This document shows positions 1 to 10,589 of a stretch of 38,046 bases of DNA, one piece after another. The notes below the pieces were generated by a model. That model was not told the DNA's origin. It made no database searches and was given only the letters and a program-made list of their open reading frames with translations. Numbering within the stretch: the stretch's first letter is position 1; each line of letters begins with the position of its first letter. Origin of the DNA: Brevundimonas sp. (GTDB taxonomy: Bacteria; Pseudomonadota; Alphaproteobacteria; Caulobacterales; Caulobacteraceae); the NCBI RefSeq assembly GCF_013823285.1, contig NZ_PNLV01000012.1, positions 1 to 38,046 of the forward strand, in the 5' to 3' direction. The position numbers were made by a program, and so were the translations under genes.

Positions 1-2
1 TG

Positions 3-119
3 CTGTCGACCATCGACCGGGCAGAGACCGCCCTGACCGCCGCCAGGGCGCGCCGTGACGAGGTCATGGCCCGTCTGGACCGCACCCTCGCCGCCGCGCG
101 AGGCGACGGAGCCGCCTGA
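3..119 (+). CDS. C-terminal end of an unidentified protein (partial)
   Basis: An open frame enters from the left edge and ends in TGA at 117-119, giving 38 visible residues rich in Ala, Arg and Leu with a heptad-like pattern that suggests a helical or coiled-coil tail. The frame is continuous from position 3 and the stop lies 11 bases from the stop of the convergent cobS gene, a normal convergent arrangement. No family can be assigned from this fragment. It could also be a chance open frame, since the DNA is very GC-rich. Confidence 0.45.
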   Translation: MSTIDRAETALTAARARRDEVMARLDRTLAAARGDGAA

Positions 120-130
120 ACCGATCGGCT

Positions 131-1147
131 CTAGCCCACCTTCACCCGCGTCGCCGCTTCGGGCAGATCCTCGCCGAAGGCGCGCTGATAGAACTCGGCG
201 ATGGTCGGGCGCTCCAGCTCGTCGCACTTGTTCAGGAACGTCAGCCGGAACGACAGGGCCACGTCGCCGCCGAAGATGATGGCGTTCTGGGCCCAGGTGA
301 TGACGGTGCGCGGGCTCATGACGGTGGAGATGTCCCCGTTCATGAAGGCGTTGCGGGTCATGTCGGCCACACGCACCATGGCGGCGATCTTGCGCCGGCC
401 CTCGGCGTCGCGCCACTCGGGCACCTTGGCGGCCACGATCTCGGCCTCCACGTCGTGGTCCAGATAGTTCAGGGTGGTGACGATGTTCCAGCGATCCAGC
501 TGGGCCTGATTGATCTGCTGGGCGCCGTGATACAGGCCGGTCGTATCGCCCAGGCCCACGGTGTTGGACGTGGCGAACAGGCGGAACCAGCGGTTGGGGC
601 GAATGACGCGGTTCTGGTCCAGCAGGGTCAGACGTCCCTGCGCCTCCAGCACCCGCTGGATCACAAACATCACGTCGGGGCGTCCCGCGTCATATTCGTC
701 AAACACCAGCGCCACCGGGCGCTGGATGGCCCAGGGCAGGATGCCCTCGCGGAACTCGGTGATCTGCTTGCCGTCCTTCAGGACGATGGCGTCCTTGCCG
801 ATCAGGTCGATGCGGCTGACGTGGGCGTCCAGATTGACCCGCACCATGGGCCAGTTCAGCCGGGCGGCCACCTGCTCGATGTGGGTCGATTTGCCGGTGC
901 CATGATAGCCCTGGACCATAACCCGGCGGTCGAATGCGAAGCCCGCACAGATGGCCAGGGTCGTCTGGGGATCGAACTGATAGGCCTCGTCCAGGTCGGG
1001 CACATGGCTGTCCTTCGTGTCGAAGCACGGGACCGTCATGTCGGAATCGACGCCGAACGCCTCCCTGACCGTCACCTTGCGGTGCGGCTCCAGCGTCAGC
1101 ATGGGATCGGGCGATGCGTCGAGGGGAGAGGAGGCCATGCTGTCCAT
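131..1147 (-). CDS. cobS: Aerobic cobaltochelatase subunit CobS (AAA+ ATPase)
   Basis: CobS is the AAA+ ATPase of the CobNST cobaltochelatase, which inserts Co2+ into hydrogenobyrinic acid a,c-diamide in aerobic cobalamin synthesis; it forms rings with CobT. The 338-residue length fits the family (about 330). A Walker A motif GYHGTGKST is at residues 80-88 and a Walker [10 protein letters not shown] at 145-153, followed by an ATSN sensor-1 segment and the long conserved C-terminal part. ATG at 1147 is preceded by GGAG eight bases upstream; a second in-frame ATG three codons in is possible. No cobT follows directly: the next gene to the left is convergent. The gene is probably read on its own or with genes further upstream. 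Confidence 0.93.
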   Translation of the reverse strand: MDSMASSPLDASPDPMLTLEPHRKVTVREAFGVDSDMTVPCFDTKDSHVPDLDEAYQFDPQTTLAICAGFAFDRRVMVQGYHGTGKSTHIEQVAARLNWPMVRVNLDAHVSRIDLIGKDAIVLKDGKQITEFREGILPWAIQRPVALVFDEYDAGRPDVMFVIQRVLEAQGRLTLLDQNRVIRPNRWFRLFATSNTVGLGDTTGLYHGAQQINQAQLDRWNIVTTLNYLDHDVEAEIVAAKVPEWRDAEGRRKIAAMVRVADMTRNAFMNGDISTVMSPRTVITWAQNAIIFGGDVALSFRLTFLNKCDELERPTIAEFYQRAFGEDLPEAATRVKVG

Positions 1148-1194
1148 CTAGAAACTCCGCGCCCCCGGGTCCAGCGGATCGATGGCTTCCCAAC

Positions 1195-1224
1195 GAAGAA
1201 AGCCCCCCGCCGAGGCGAGGGGCT
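1195..1224 (-). terminator. Intrinsic terminator after the small lipoprotein gene
   Basis: Read on the minus strand, an 11-base arm (AGCCCCTCGCC) and its near-perfect complement (one G-T pair) form a GC-rich hairpin followed by TTTCTTC. It lies 30 bases after the stop of the lipoprotein gene and before cobS, so it should separate the two transcripts. Confidence 0.7.
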
Positions 1225-1253
1225 CCCTTCTGAAATCCGAATGACCGGAAGGC

Positions 1254-1523
1254 TTAGTTGGCTTCGCTGCTTTCGCGAATCTGGTCGGCCTGGGCGTCGG
1301 CCTGATCCTGAACGGCGTCAGCTTCTTCGTTCAGGGCGTCGCCCCGCTGGTCCATGTTCTGGTCATAGGCGGCGTCGGCCTGCTGCTCCAGCTGGGCGGC
1401 CGTCACGTCGGCTTCCTGCTCGACCAGTTGGGCCTGTTCTTCGGCCACCGGGTCAGCGGGCTGGCAAGCGGCGAGGGCCAGGGCGGCGAAAGCGCCGGTC
1501 GTCAGAATGGCGATCTTCTTCAT
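1254..1523 (-). CDS. Small predicted lipoprotein, unknown function
   Basis: The 89-residue product starts with a lysine-rich N-terminus, a hydrophobic segment and a lipobox ending LALAAC (Cys at about residue 20), so it should be exported, lipidated and anchored to a membrane. The mature part is highly acidic and rich in Ala, Gln, Asp and Glu, probably a single helix or coiled coil (repeated AD-Q-ADA patterns). This resembles other small alphaproteobacterial envelope lipoproteins, but I recognise no named family. ATG at 1523 has a GGAG Shine-Dalgarno nine bases upstream. The gene is flanked by its own upstream hairpin and a strong terminator, so it appears monocistronic. Confidence 0.8.
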   Translation of the reverse strand: MKKIAILTTGAFAALALAACQPADPVAEEQAQLVEQEADVTAAQLEQQADAAYDQNMDQRGDALNEEADAVQDQADAQADQIRESSEAN

Positions 1524-1536
1524 GGGAAGTGTCTCC

Positions 1537-1559
1537 GTTAGTGTTGGAGCCTCACTAAC
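1537..1559 (-). promoter_or_regulatory. Hairpin in the 5' leader of the lipoprotein gene
   Basis: A perfect 7-base inverted repeat (GTTAGTG / CACTAAC) with a 9-base loop sits directly upstream of the Shine-Dalgarno sequence of the lipoprotein gene. On the mRNA the loop contains CUCC, which is complementary to the GGAG just after the stem, so a ribosome-site-blocking pseudoknot is geometrically possible. It could equally be a protein operator. The structure is seen directly; the role is inferred. Confidence 0.45.
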
Positions 1560-1570
1560 CCCCGCGCCTC

Positions 1571-1592
1571 GAAAAGGTTCACGGGTTCGTGA
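1571..1592 (-). terminator. Probable terminator after ohr
   Basis: On the minus strand TCACG, a 4-base loop and CGTGA are followed by ACCTTTTC. The stem is short (5 bp), so this is a weak intrinsic terminator at best. It lies 10 bases after the ohr stop. Confidence 0.45.
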
Positions 1593-1601
1593 GAAAAGGC
1601 C

Positions 1602-2030
1602 TTAATCGCGCCCGATTCGAACGTCGACATTGCCGCGAGTGGCGTTGGAATAGGGACAGACCTGATGGGTCTTCTCCAGGATCCCATCGGCCACCTCGGC
1701 GTCCAGGCCGTGGCCGGTCACCTTGATCTCGATGTCCAGATTGAAGCCCTCGCCCTTGTCATTCTTGCCGAAGCCGACGGTCACCTGAACCGCCGTTTCC
1801 GCGGCCACGGGGTGCTTCTCGCGGCCGGAGACCAGCCGCAGGGCGCCCAGAAAGCAGGCGGCGTATCCGGTGGCGAACAACTGCTCGGGATTGGTCCCCT
1901 CGCCGCCCTTTCCACCCATCTCGGTCGGGGTGGACAGCTTCACATCGATCTTGCCGTCGTCGGTGCGCGAGCGCCCATCCTCGCGTCCGCCGCCGGTGGC
2001 GGTGGCGTGGGCTTTGTAGAGCACGTCCAT
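1602..2030 (-). CDS. ohr: Organic hydroperoxide resistance protein (Ohr, OsmC/Ohr family)
   Basis: Ohr is a dimeric cytoplasmic thiol peroxidase that reduces organic and fatty-acid hydroperoxides using lipoyl or dithiol reductants. The product of 142 residues has the two catalytic cysteines in their family contexts: Cys59 in YAACFLGAL and Cys125 in VCPYSNATRGN, plus the acidic QLFATGYAACF active-site stretch. Start ATG at 2030 (MDVLYKAHATATGG) fits family length and has an AGGGAG ribosome site; an upstream in-frame start would add 17 residues that do not fit. The gene is divergent from mutM with only 65 bases between them. A 12-base inverted repeat spans the start codon. No OhrR repressor gene is visible next to it. 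Confidence 0.92.
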   Translation of the reverse strand: MDVLYKAHATATGGGREDGRSRTDDGKIDVKLSTPTEMGGKGGEGTNPEQLFATGYAACFLGALRLVSGREKHPVAAETAVQVTVGFGKNDKGEGFNLDIEIKVTGHGLDAEVADGILEKTHQVCPYSNATRGNVDVRIGRD

Positions 2031-2060
2031 CCTGATCTCCCTGTCTGTGAGATCAGGATG
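2028..2060. promoter_or_regulatory. 12-bp perfect inverted repeat over the ohr start
   Basis: CATCCTGATCTC and GAGATCAGGATG are separated by 9 bases. The left arm includes the ohr start codon and the other arm lies in the ohr-mutM intergenic region. It may be an operator for a dimeric regulator, or an mRNA hairpin that hides the ohr start codon and part of the ribosome site. The repeat is seen directly; function is inferred. Confidence 0.5.
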
Positions 2061-2095
2061 TAGGCGCCGCGCCGGGTCCACGCTATGGCCGGTCC

Positions 2096-2959
2096 ATGCC
2101 TGAACTTCCCGAGGTCGAGACGGTGCGCCGCGGTCTGGAGCCGATCCTGACCGGCGCGCGCCTGACCCATGTGCGCCAGAACCGGCCGGACCTGCGCTTT
2201 CCCTTTCCGCCGGATTTCGTCTCGCGGCTCGACGGCGCGATGGTCCAGCGGGTGGACCGGCGCGCCAAATATCTGCTGATGCCCCTGTCGACCGGAGAGA
2301 CCTGGGTCTCGCACCTGGGCATGACCGGCCGCTTCACCCTGGACGGCCGCCAGCTGGGCGAGTTCGAGGCGCCGGCGCCCACCGTCGGCAAGCACGAACA
2401 TGTCAGCCTGTGCGCCGAGGGCCCGGCCGGGCGCACCCGCGTGGGCTTCGCCGACGCGCGCCGGTTCGGCTTCATGGGCCTGATCGCGACCGATCAACTG
2501 GAGACCCATCCGTGGTTTGCCGGGCTGGGTCCCGAACCGCTGGGCAACGCCTTCTCCGCCGCCCATCTGGGCGAGGCGTTCCACGGTCGGAAGCAGTCCA
2601 TCAAGGTCAGCCTGCTGGACCAGCGGATCGTGGCGGGTCTGGGCAACATCTATGTCTGCGAGGCCTTGTTCCGGGCCGGCATCTCGCCCCTCACGGCGGC
2701 CGGCAAGGTTTCGCGGCCGCGGCTGGAGCGGCTGACCGGCGAGATCCGCGATGTGCTTAACGACGCCATCACGGCGGGCGGCTCCACCCTGCGCGACTTC
2801 GCCAACGCCGACGGTGGTCAGGGCTATTTTCAGCACAGCTTCGACGCCTATGGCAGGGAAGGCGATCCCTGTCGCACCCCCAGCTGCACCGGCGTCATCC
2901 GCCGCACGGTCCAGGCCGGCCGCTCCACCTTCTGGTGCCCGACCTGCCAGAAGCGCTGA
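2096..2959 (+). CDS. mutM: Formamidopyrimidine-DNA glycosylase (Fpg/MutM)
   Basis: MutM removes 8-oxoguanine and formamidopyrimidines from DNA and cleaves the abasic site by beta/delta elimination. The 287-residue product begins MPELPEVETVRRGL, with the catalytic Pro2 and Glu3, a catalytic Lys at 58, the GLGNIYVCEALF helix-two-turn-helix segment and a C-terminal zinc finger with Cys at 259, 264, 281 and 284. All active-site elements are intact. ATG 2096 is fixed by the N-terminal proline requirement; a clear Shine-Dalgarno is not visible, so the message could have a very short leader. It is divergent from ohr, a sensible pairing of two oxidative-damage genes. Confidence 0.96.
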   Translation: MPELPEVETVRRGLEPILTGARLTHVRQNRPDLRFPFPPDFVSRLDGAMVQRVDRRAKYLLMPLSTGETWVSHLGMTGRFTLDGRQLGEFEAPAPTVGKHEHVSLCAEGPAGRTRVGFADARRFGFMGLIATDQLETHPWFAGLGPEPLGNAFSAAHLGEAFHGRKQSIKVSLLDQRIVAGLGNIYVCEALFRAGISPLTAAGKVSRPRLERLTGEIRDVLNDAITAGGSTLRDFANADGGQGYFQHSFDAYGREGDPCRTPSCTGVIRRTVQAGRSTFWCPTCQKR

Positions 2960-3375
2960 GACAAGGCCCAGGCGCAAAGGAGAAGGCTGCGACAATGGGG
3001 AGAGCCCGAATTGAGCGAGGGGACGACAGCCCGGTCGAACCGTTGCTCTCGTCCCCTCGCCAAGTCCGGGTTGGGACTTGACCTTAGGGTCAGGAACCTG
3101 ACCGTTTCCCCGGCGGGCGAACCCGAAGACGAAACGCGGCCTCCTGGCGGCTCCTGGTCTCCGGCGTACCGTCAGGGTCTCCCCTGTCGTCGTCCGTCGA
3201 TCCCGGCCCGGTTCTCCGTGAACCTCCGCCCGAGGGCGTCTGGTTCGGGAGCCTTGGCCCTGTCCGGTCATCCGAGCATCCGAAGACGCCTGAAAGCCTG
3301 GATCAGAGAGCCGGACCGACCCGCTTGAAGTTCCCGGTCTCCCGGGATTTCCGCGCCGCCGTGTCCCTCGGCCCG
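2960..3375. other. Non-coding stretch with a run of hairpins, possible structured RNA
   Basis: No convincing gene is seen between mutM and alaS. The stretch contains consecutive perfect hairpins: 3015-3060 (12-bp stem GCGAGGGGACGA / TCGTCCCCTCGC with a small inner hairpin), 3061-3080 (7-bp stem CAAGTCC / GGACTTG), 3088-3103 (6-bp stem, GAAC loop), 3114-3125 (CGGG-CGAA-CCCG) and 3227-3238 (CGCC-CGAG-GGCG). The first may end the mutM transcript but has no T-run. The density of tetraloop-type hairpins suggests a structured RNA, but I could not match it to tmRNA, RNase P, SRP or 6S RNA. Confidence 0.35.
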
Positions 3376-3403
3376 TTGACGTTCCCGCGAAATCGTCTAT
3401 TGG
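3376..3403 (+). promoter_or_regulatory. Candidate housekeeping promoter upstream of alaS
   Basis: TTGACG at 3376-3381 matches the Caulobacter-type -35 element, and a CTATTGG-like -10 (TATTGG at 3398-3403) follows with a 16-base spacer. If used, the alaS leader would be about 245 bases and would include a stem GCCGTCC / GGACGGC (3442-3480) and GGGCT-CAA-AGCCC (3597-3609). Confidence 0.4.
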
Positions 3404-3654
3404 GCAAGCGCCCGAATTCCTCCTGCTGTGCATGAGGACCCGCCGTCCGGTGCATAAGTCTGTGAAAGACTGTGGACGGCTGCGATTCACAAAACTGAAT
3501 CAATCGGATGAGTTTTCCACAGTTTGATGACGCCCGCCATGAGGCCGGCAAACCGCAGCCGCCGCGTGCTTTCGATCACGCCGGGGTGATGCGTTTGGGC
3601 TCAAAGCCCTATATGACGCCTGTTTCCCTCCCCTGAGCGCGTTTGCGAACTGAC

Positions 3655-6299
<2,645 letters not shown>

Positions 6300-6303
<4 letters not shown>

Positions 6304-6854
6304 TCCCTCGGCAGTCGCACCTGGGTCAGTTTCCAGCTGAACACGCCCCGGCGCTCCATGATCAGGTCGATGCGCTCATGGGGGCGATCGCGATCCGTGA
6401 GGGTGCCGGCGAAGCGGTTGAGGCCGCGATAGCCGTAGCCGATGCGGATGTCCTTCTCCCGACCCTCGGGCGGTTCCAGCGCCACGTCGCCGTCGTCGCC
6501 GATAATGTCGGGCGCCTCGGCGGTCTGGACCATGGCGGCGATGGCGCCGGGCGTGACGAAGGCGTCCACCACGCCGGAGATCAGCGACGGCGCCAGCACC
6601 AGTCCGAGACCCGACAGGGGATTGTCCCGCATGTCCGGGTCTTCGCGCAGGCGCCGCACCAGCCGGGCGTTCAGCTGCGCCTTCAGGTCGTCGCGCACGG
6701 CGGGAAAGTCCACCAGACGCTCCAGCCGCGCTTCATCGCCGGTGCGCGCCGCATTGATCAGCGAGCGCACCGCGAAAACTGGCGAAGCGAACCAGGCCAC
6801 CAGAAACGCGCCGATCAGAATGGCGATCAGCCGCGTCAGCACTCGTCGGCTCAA
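6300..6854 (-). CDS. DUF2939 family protein, membrane-anchored
   Basis: The 184-residue product has an N-terminal hydrophobic helix (about residues 7-28) followed by a periplasmic domain. The sequence fits DUF2939, with the typical [31 protein letters not shown] region describing helical repeats early and a beta-rich [11 protein letters not shown]...[15 protein letters not shown] end. The biochemical role of this family is unknown. The start is a TTG with a strong GGGGAGGG site about six bases upstream; a GTG four codons later is less well placed. It converges on alaS with overlapping stop codons and is divergent from the DUF885 gene, so it is probably monocistronic. Confidence 0.82.
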
Positions 6855-7018
6855 GAGCCGCCCTCCCCTTGCATCCCCCGGTCCGTAATCGAGCGCGCGT
6901 CGCCCGCCGGGTCAAGCGGACTCGGACGAACCGCGGTCTGTGGATCAACGGGGCATTGACGCGGCCGTTCCCGCCGGGCCCCATGGGCGCCGTTGTTGAT
7001 TTGAGGGGGCTTCGTTCC

Positions 7019-8815
7019 ATGACCCGATCCATCGCCCTGATGGGCGCCGCCGTTCTGGCCCTGACCGCCGCCGCGCCGCTGTCGCACCCGGTCCAGGCCC
7101 AGCCGGTTCCGGCCCAGGCCCAGGCCCAGGATCCGGCCCTGGCGGCGATCCTGGCGGACTACGAAACCTTCGACCGGTCGCAGGACCCCATCAGTGCGGG
7201 CCGCGAGGGCGATGACGAGGCGCTGTCGCAACTGCCGGACACTTCGCGCGAGGCGGAGGTGGCGCGGGCCGAGACCCTGCGCGGGTTCGCAGTGCGCCTG
7301 GACGCCATCGACCCGGCGGCCCTGACCGAGGAGGACCGGCTGAATCACGCCTTCATCTCCTGGATCATCGACATGGAGGTGGAGCGCGTCGCCTTTGATG
7401 GCGGACGGCTGGCCTTCGACTCCGAGGGCGGACCCGGCCAGTGGATCGGCTACATGGCCGGCTCGACCCGGATCACCACCCGCACCGAGGGCGAGGCCTG
7501 GCTGGAGCGCATGGCGGGGCTGGGCGCTTTCTACGACGAGGCGCAGGCCGACGCACGACGGGGGCTGGAGACCGGTCTGGTCCAGACCCGGTCGGTGGTC
7601 GAGAACGCCCTGATGCTGGCCGAGACCGACGCGGCCTTCACGGCCGAAACCGACCCCCTGCTGCGGCCGCTGGCCAGCCTACCGGCCTCGATACCGGCCG
7701 ATGTGCAGGAGCGCTGGCGCGCCCGGGCCCGCGACATCATCGCCCAGGAGATCGCCCCGCGCCGCCGCGCCTGGGCCGCGTTCCTGCGCGAGGAGTACCT
7801 GCCCGCCGCCCCCGAAACCCTCGGTCTGGCGCACCGGCCGGGCGGGCGCGACTACTACGCCTTCCTGGCGCGCAGCTACACCACCACCGACATGACGCCG
7901 GACGAGATCCACGCCCTGGGCCAGTCCGAGGTCGCGCGCATCCGAGCCCGCATGGATGAGGAAATGGCCGCCGCGGAATGGGAGGGGGACTTCGCCTCGT
8001 TCCTGACCTTCCTGCGCACCGACCCGCAGTTCTACGCCACAAGCCGCGAGGACCTGCTGAAGGAGGCCTCCGAGATGTCCAAGCGGGCCGACGGCGGCCT
8101 GCCCGCCCTGTTCGGAACCCTGCCGCGCCTGCCCTATGACGTGCGGCCGGTGCCCGAGGAGATCGAGGCCAACTACACCACCGGCCGCTATTTCGCCGGC
8201 TCCATGGAGGCCGGCTTGCCCGGCGGCTACATCGTCAACACCGGGCGGCTGGACCAGCGGCCGCTGTACGAACTGCCCGCCCTGACGCTGCATGAGGCGG
8301 TGCCGGGGCACCATCTTCAGATCGCCCTGCAGCAGGAAGCCGAGGCCGGGCCCTATTTCCGGCGCGGGGCCAATGTCACCGCCTTCACCGAGGGCTGGGG
8401 CCTGTACGCCGAATATCTGGGCGAGGAGATGAACTTCTACCGCACCCCCTATGAGCGGTTCGGGCGGCTGTCCTACGAGATGTGGCGGGCTTGTCGTCTG
8501 GTGGCCGACACGGGCATTCACTGGCTGGGCTGGGAGATCGAACAGGCGCGGGCCTGTTTCGCCGAGAACTCGGCCCTGGCCACGCACAACATCGAGACCG
8601 AGCTGCAGCGCTACATCGGCTGGCCGGGCCAGGCCCTGGCCTACAAGATCGGCGAGATCCGCCTGCGCGACATTCGCGCCCGCGCCGAGGCCGCCCTGGG
8701 CGAGGACTTCGATGTCCGCGCCTTCCACGACGCCCTGCTGGTGGACGGCCCCCTGCCGCTGGACCTGCTGGACCAGCGCATGGACGCCTGGATCGCGGAG
8801 CAGGCGGCGGAGTGA
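7019..8815 (+). CDS. Secreted DUF885 family protein (putative zinc metallopeptidase)
   Basis: The product of 598 residues starts with a signal peptide (MTRSIALMGAAVLALTAAAP, cleavage near HPVQAQ), so it acts in the periplasm or on the surface, possibly as a lipid-free soluble protein. Family hallmarks of DUF885 are present: HEAVPGHH at about 425-432 and TEGWGLYAEYLG at about 457-468, which together form a gluzincin-like zinc site. The Glu in the HExxxGHH block and the later Glu fit a metal-dependent hydrolase; the substrate is not known. ATG 7019 is supported by GAGGGGG nine bases upstream. The gene stands alone; the next gene is convergent with 3 bases between. Confidence 0.9.
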   Translation: MTRSIALMGAAVLALTAAAPLSHPVQAQPVPAQAQAQDPALAAILADYETFDRSQDPISAGREGDDEALSQLPDTSREAEVARAETLRGFAVRLDAIDPAALTEEDRLNHAFISWIIDMEVERVAFDGGRLAFDSEGGPGQWIGYMAGSTRITTRTEGEAWLERMAGLGAFYDEAQADARRGLETGLVQTRSVVENALMLAETDAAFTAETDPLLRPLASLPASIPADVQERWRARARDIIAQEIAPRRRAWAAFLREEYLPAAPETLGLAHRPGGRDYYAFLARSYTTTDMTPDEIHALGQSEVARIRARMDEEMAAAEWEGDFASFLTFLRTDPQFYATSREDLLKEASEMSKRADGGLPALFGTLPRLPYDVRPVPEEIEANYTTGRYFAGSMEAGLPGGYIVNTGRLDQRPLYELPALTLHEAVPGHHLQIALQQEAEAGPYFRRGANVTAFTEGWGLYAEYLGEEMNFYRTPYERFGRLSYEMWRACRLVADTGIHWLGWEIEQARACFAENSALATHNIETELQRYIGWPGQALAYKIGEIRLRDIRARAEAALGEDFDVRAFHDALLVDGPLPLDLLDQRMDAWIAEQAAE

Positions 8816-8818
8816 GCC

Positions 8819-9289
8819 TCAGAACGTCGGCTTGACCACCATCAGGACGATGACGGCCAGCACCGCTCCAAAGGCCGGGAAGCCGCAGACGAACCAGATG
8901 CGGAATAGCCGGTCATAGGCGGCCGGCAGCGGTTCGCCTGACCGCGCGGCCTGTATGGCGAGGTCGCGCATGCGCGCCTGTATCCAGACCACAGGCAGCC
9001 AGAACAGCCCCGTCACCACGTAGAGCACAAGGCTGAGGCCCAGCCAGCCGCTGAACAGCGGCTGGCCGGTCAGGTGCGCAAGGGCGGCGCCGGTGACCGG
9101 CTGGACCACCACCGCGGAGGCGGTGAACAGCCAGTCGGCAATCACCACGATCCCGGCGGTGTGGGCGATGAGGGCCGCATCGCGCGTACGGTGGGCCATC
9201 AGCATGAAGAACGCGATGCCGGCCCCCGTGCCGAGCAGCACGGCCGCGCCGATCACATGGGCGATCTTGAGCAGGAAGTAGAACTCCAC
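8819..9289 (-). CDS. DUF2269 family integral membrane protein
   Basis: The 156-residue protein has four predicted membrane helices (about 5-30, 42-65, 78-103, 130-152) and the family pattern of an N-terminal KIAHVIGAAVLLGTGAG segment with a membrane histidine, which fits DUF2269. Function is unknown. It starts 10 bases after the stop of the SDR-DoxX fusion gene and is the last gene of the minus-strand operon msrA - yjbR - SDR/DoxX - DUF2269. SDR/DoxX fusions followed by a DUF2269 gene are, to my knowledge, a recurring pair, which suggests a joint membrane redox role (inference). Confidence 0.87.
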   Translation of the reverse strand: MEFYFLLKIAHVIGAAVLLGTGAGIAFFMLMAHRTRDAALIAHTAGIVVIADWLFTASAVVVQPVTGAALAHLTGQPLFSGWLGLSLVLYVVTGLFWLPVVWIQARMRDLAIQAARSGEPLPAAYDRLFRIWFVCGFPAFGAVLAVIVLMVVKPTF

Positions 9290-9299
9290 CCGTTCGGTC

Positions 9300-10589
9300 C
9301 TATCGTTCGTCCAGAATGGCCAGGGCGACGAGCGCCAGCACCGCCGCCGGGAGCGTCTTCAACAGAGACCCGAGCGGGTCAAGCCAGAGGTCGGGTCGAA
9401 ACAGGGTCGCCCCCGCCAGATAGACGGCGGTCACGGCGATCATTCCCAACAAGGCCAGACGGGTCCACGGACGGAAGAGCACCGCCGCGCCCAGCGCAAG
9501 GTCTACAAGTGAGCCACCGACCACAGCCGCCCGGCTGAAGTCGTGGGAAAGGCCCGCCGCGATCAGAACGGCTTCCGCACTGTCGCGCGCGACAAGGCCG
9601 ATGACGCCGGAGACGAACCAGAACGCGGCGAGCATCCCGATGAGGGCGGGCTTCATGAGATAGAGGGTTGCGAACCATCGCTCCTGAACACCGGCCGGAC
9701 CCGCGTTCAGGATCGCGTCCAGCGAGCCGGGCACGACGCCGAGATGGCGTTCGGCTGCTGTCCCATCCCCCGTCACCCCCATGCGAAGCTGTTCCAGCGA
9801 CGCCGTCCGCATGGGGCTGCGCCAGCCCAGCCAGCCCAGTGCATCGGCGATCTGGCCCGACAGTCTAGCCAGCGCGCCCGGTAGGGTCAGCACCGGGGCG
9901 GGCGCATGCCCCAGCCAGCGGCGCAGTCGCCTGAGCAGGTCGCCCAGAGGCAGGCGCTCGTCGTGCAACACATCCACAATGAGGCTGCGGGGTGCGTCCG
10001 GCCGGAGCGCCGCCTCCACCGCCCGGCCCAGATCGTTCATGCCGATGACCTGAACGACCCGGTCCGGCCATGCGGCGGGGATCGCGAGAGGAAAGGCCGC
10101 CAGGGCCCTTAGCAGGGCGCTGCCGCCATAGGCTGTCGGCGCCAGCACCAGCCCCGGACGAAGAATGATCCAGTTCAGTCCGCTGGCCCGGACCGCCGCT
10201 TCGCCGGCCAGCTTGGTGCGGTTGAAGGCGGTGGTGCGGTCTTCGGCCAGCCCGGCAGCGGAGATGTGCACATAGCGTTTCACCCCGGCCGCGGCGCATC
10301 CCTTCAAGAGCGCGCGAACGCCGGCGTCGTGAACCGCGGCGAGGTCATCGCGCAGGCTGTCCTGCAGCGCGCCGGCGCAATTCACCACCGCATTCACGTC
10401 CCGCAGCAGGGCGGTCCAGCGCGCCTCATCGGCCTGGGCCAGATCCGCATGAACCCAGCGATCGGAAAAGCGCCGCTCCAGAAGGCGTCGATCCCGTCCC
10501 CCCGCGATCACCTGATGCCCCTGCTCTTGCAGCCGGGCGGCGATGTGCGCCCCGATCAGCCCCGTGGCGCCGAGAACCAGCACCCTCAT
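9300..10589 (-). CDS. SDR-type NAD(P)-binding protein fused to a DoxX-like membrane domain
   Basis: The 429-residue protein has two parts. Residues 1 to about 300 are an atypical/extended short-chain dehydrogenase fold with the nucleotide motif GATGLIG at 7-13 and an NmrA/complex-I-subunit-like arrangement. Residues 312-429 form four hydrophobic helices of the DoxX-like type. The fusion ties a nucleotide-binding domain to the membrane; quinone or sulfur redox chemistry is a guess only. ATG 10589 (MRVLVLGATG) is chosen over an upstream start because it matches the Rossmann N-terminus and overlaps the yjbR-like stop by four bases (ATGA), showing translational coupling. Confidence 0.9.
   Translation of the reverse strand: MRVLVLGATGLIGAHIAARLQEQGHQVIAGGRDRRLLERRFSDRWVHADLAQADEARWTALLRDVNAVVNCAGALQDSLRDDLAAVHDAGVRALLKGCAAAGVKRYVHISAAGLAEDRTTAFNRTKLAGEAAVRASGLNWIILRPGLVLAPTAYGGSALLRALAAFPLAIPAAWPDRVVQVIGMNDLGRAVEAALRPDAPRSLIVDVLHDERLPLGDLLRRLRRWLGHAPAPVLTLPGALARLSGQIADALGWLGWRSPMRTASLEQLRMGVTGDGTAAERHLGVVPGSLDAILNAGPAGVQERWFATLYLMKPALIGMLAAFWFVSGVIGLVARDSAEAVLIAAGLSHDFSRAAVVGGSLVDLALGAAVLFRPWTRLALLGMIAVTAVYLAGATLFRPDLWLDPLGSLLKTLPAAVLALVALAILDER

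Noticed and set aside
2960..3375. Possible split tmRNA, RNase P RNA or SRP RNA in the gap after mutM
   Set aside because: No tmRNA tag coding sequence, no RNase P consensus blocks and no SRP apical loop could be found.
1940..3490. Minus-strand open frame spanning ohr, mutM antisense and the following gap
   Set aside because: It crosses two well-supported genes and is Arg/Gly/Pro-rich, as expected for a chance frame.
3510..3525. DnaA-box-like sequence TTTTCCACAG, hint of a replication origin
   Set aside because: A single imperfect box without a cluster, AT-rich region or origin-linked genes.
3432..3530. Short leader peptide frame (31 codons) before alaS
   Set aside because: No ribosome site and no alanine-rich control region.
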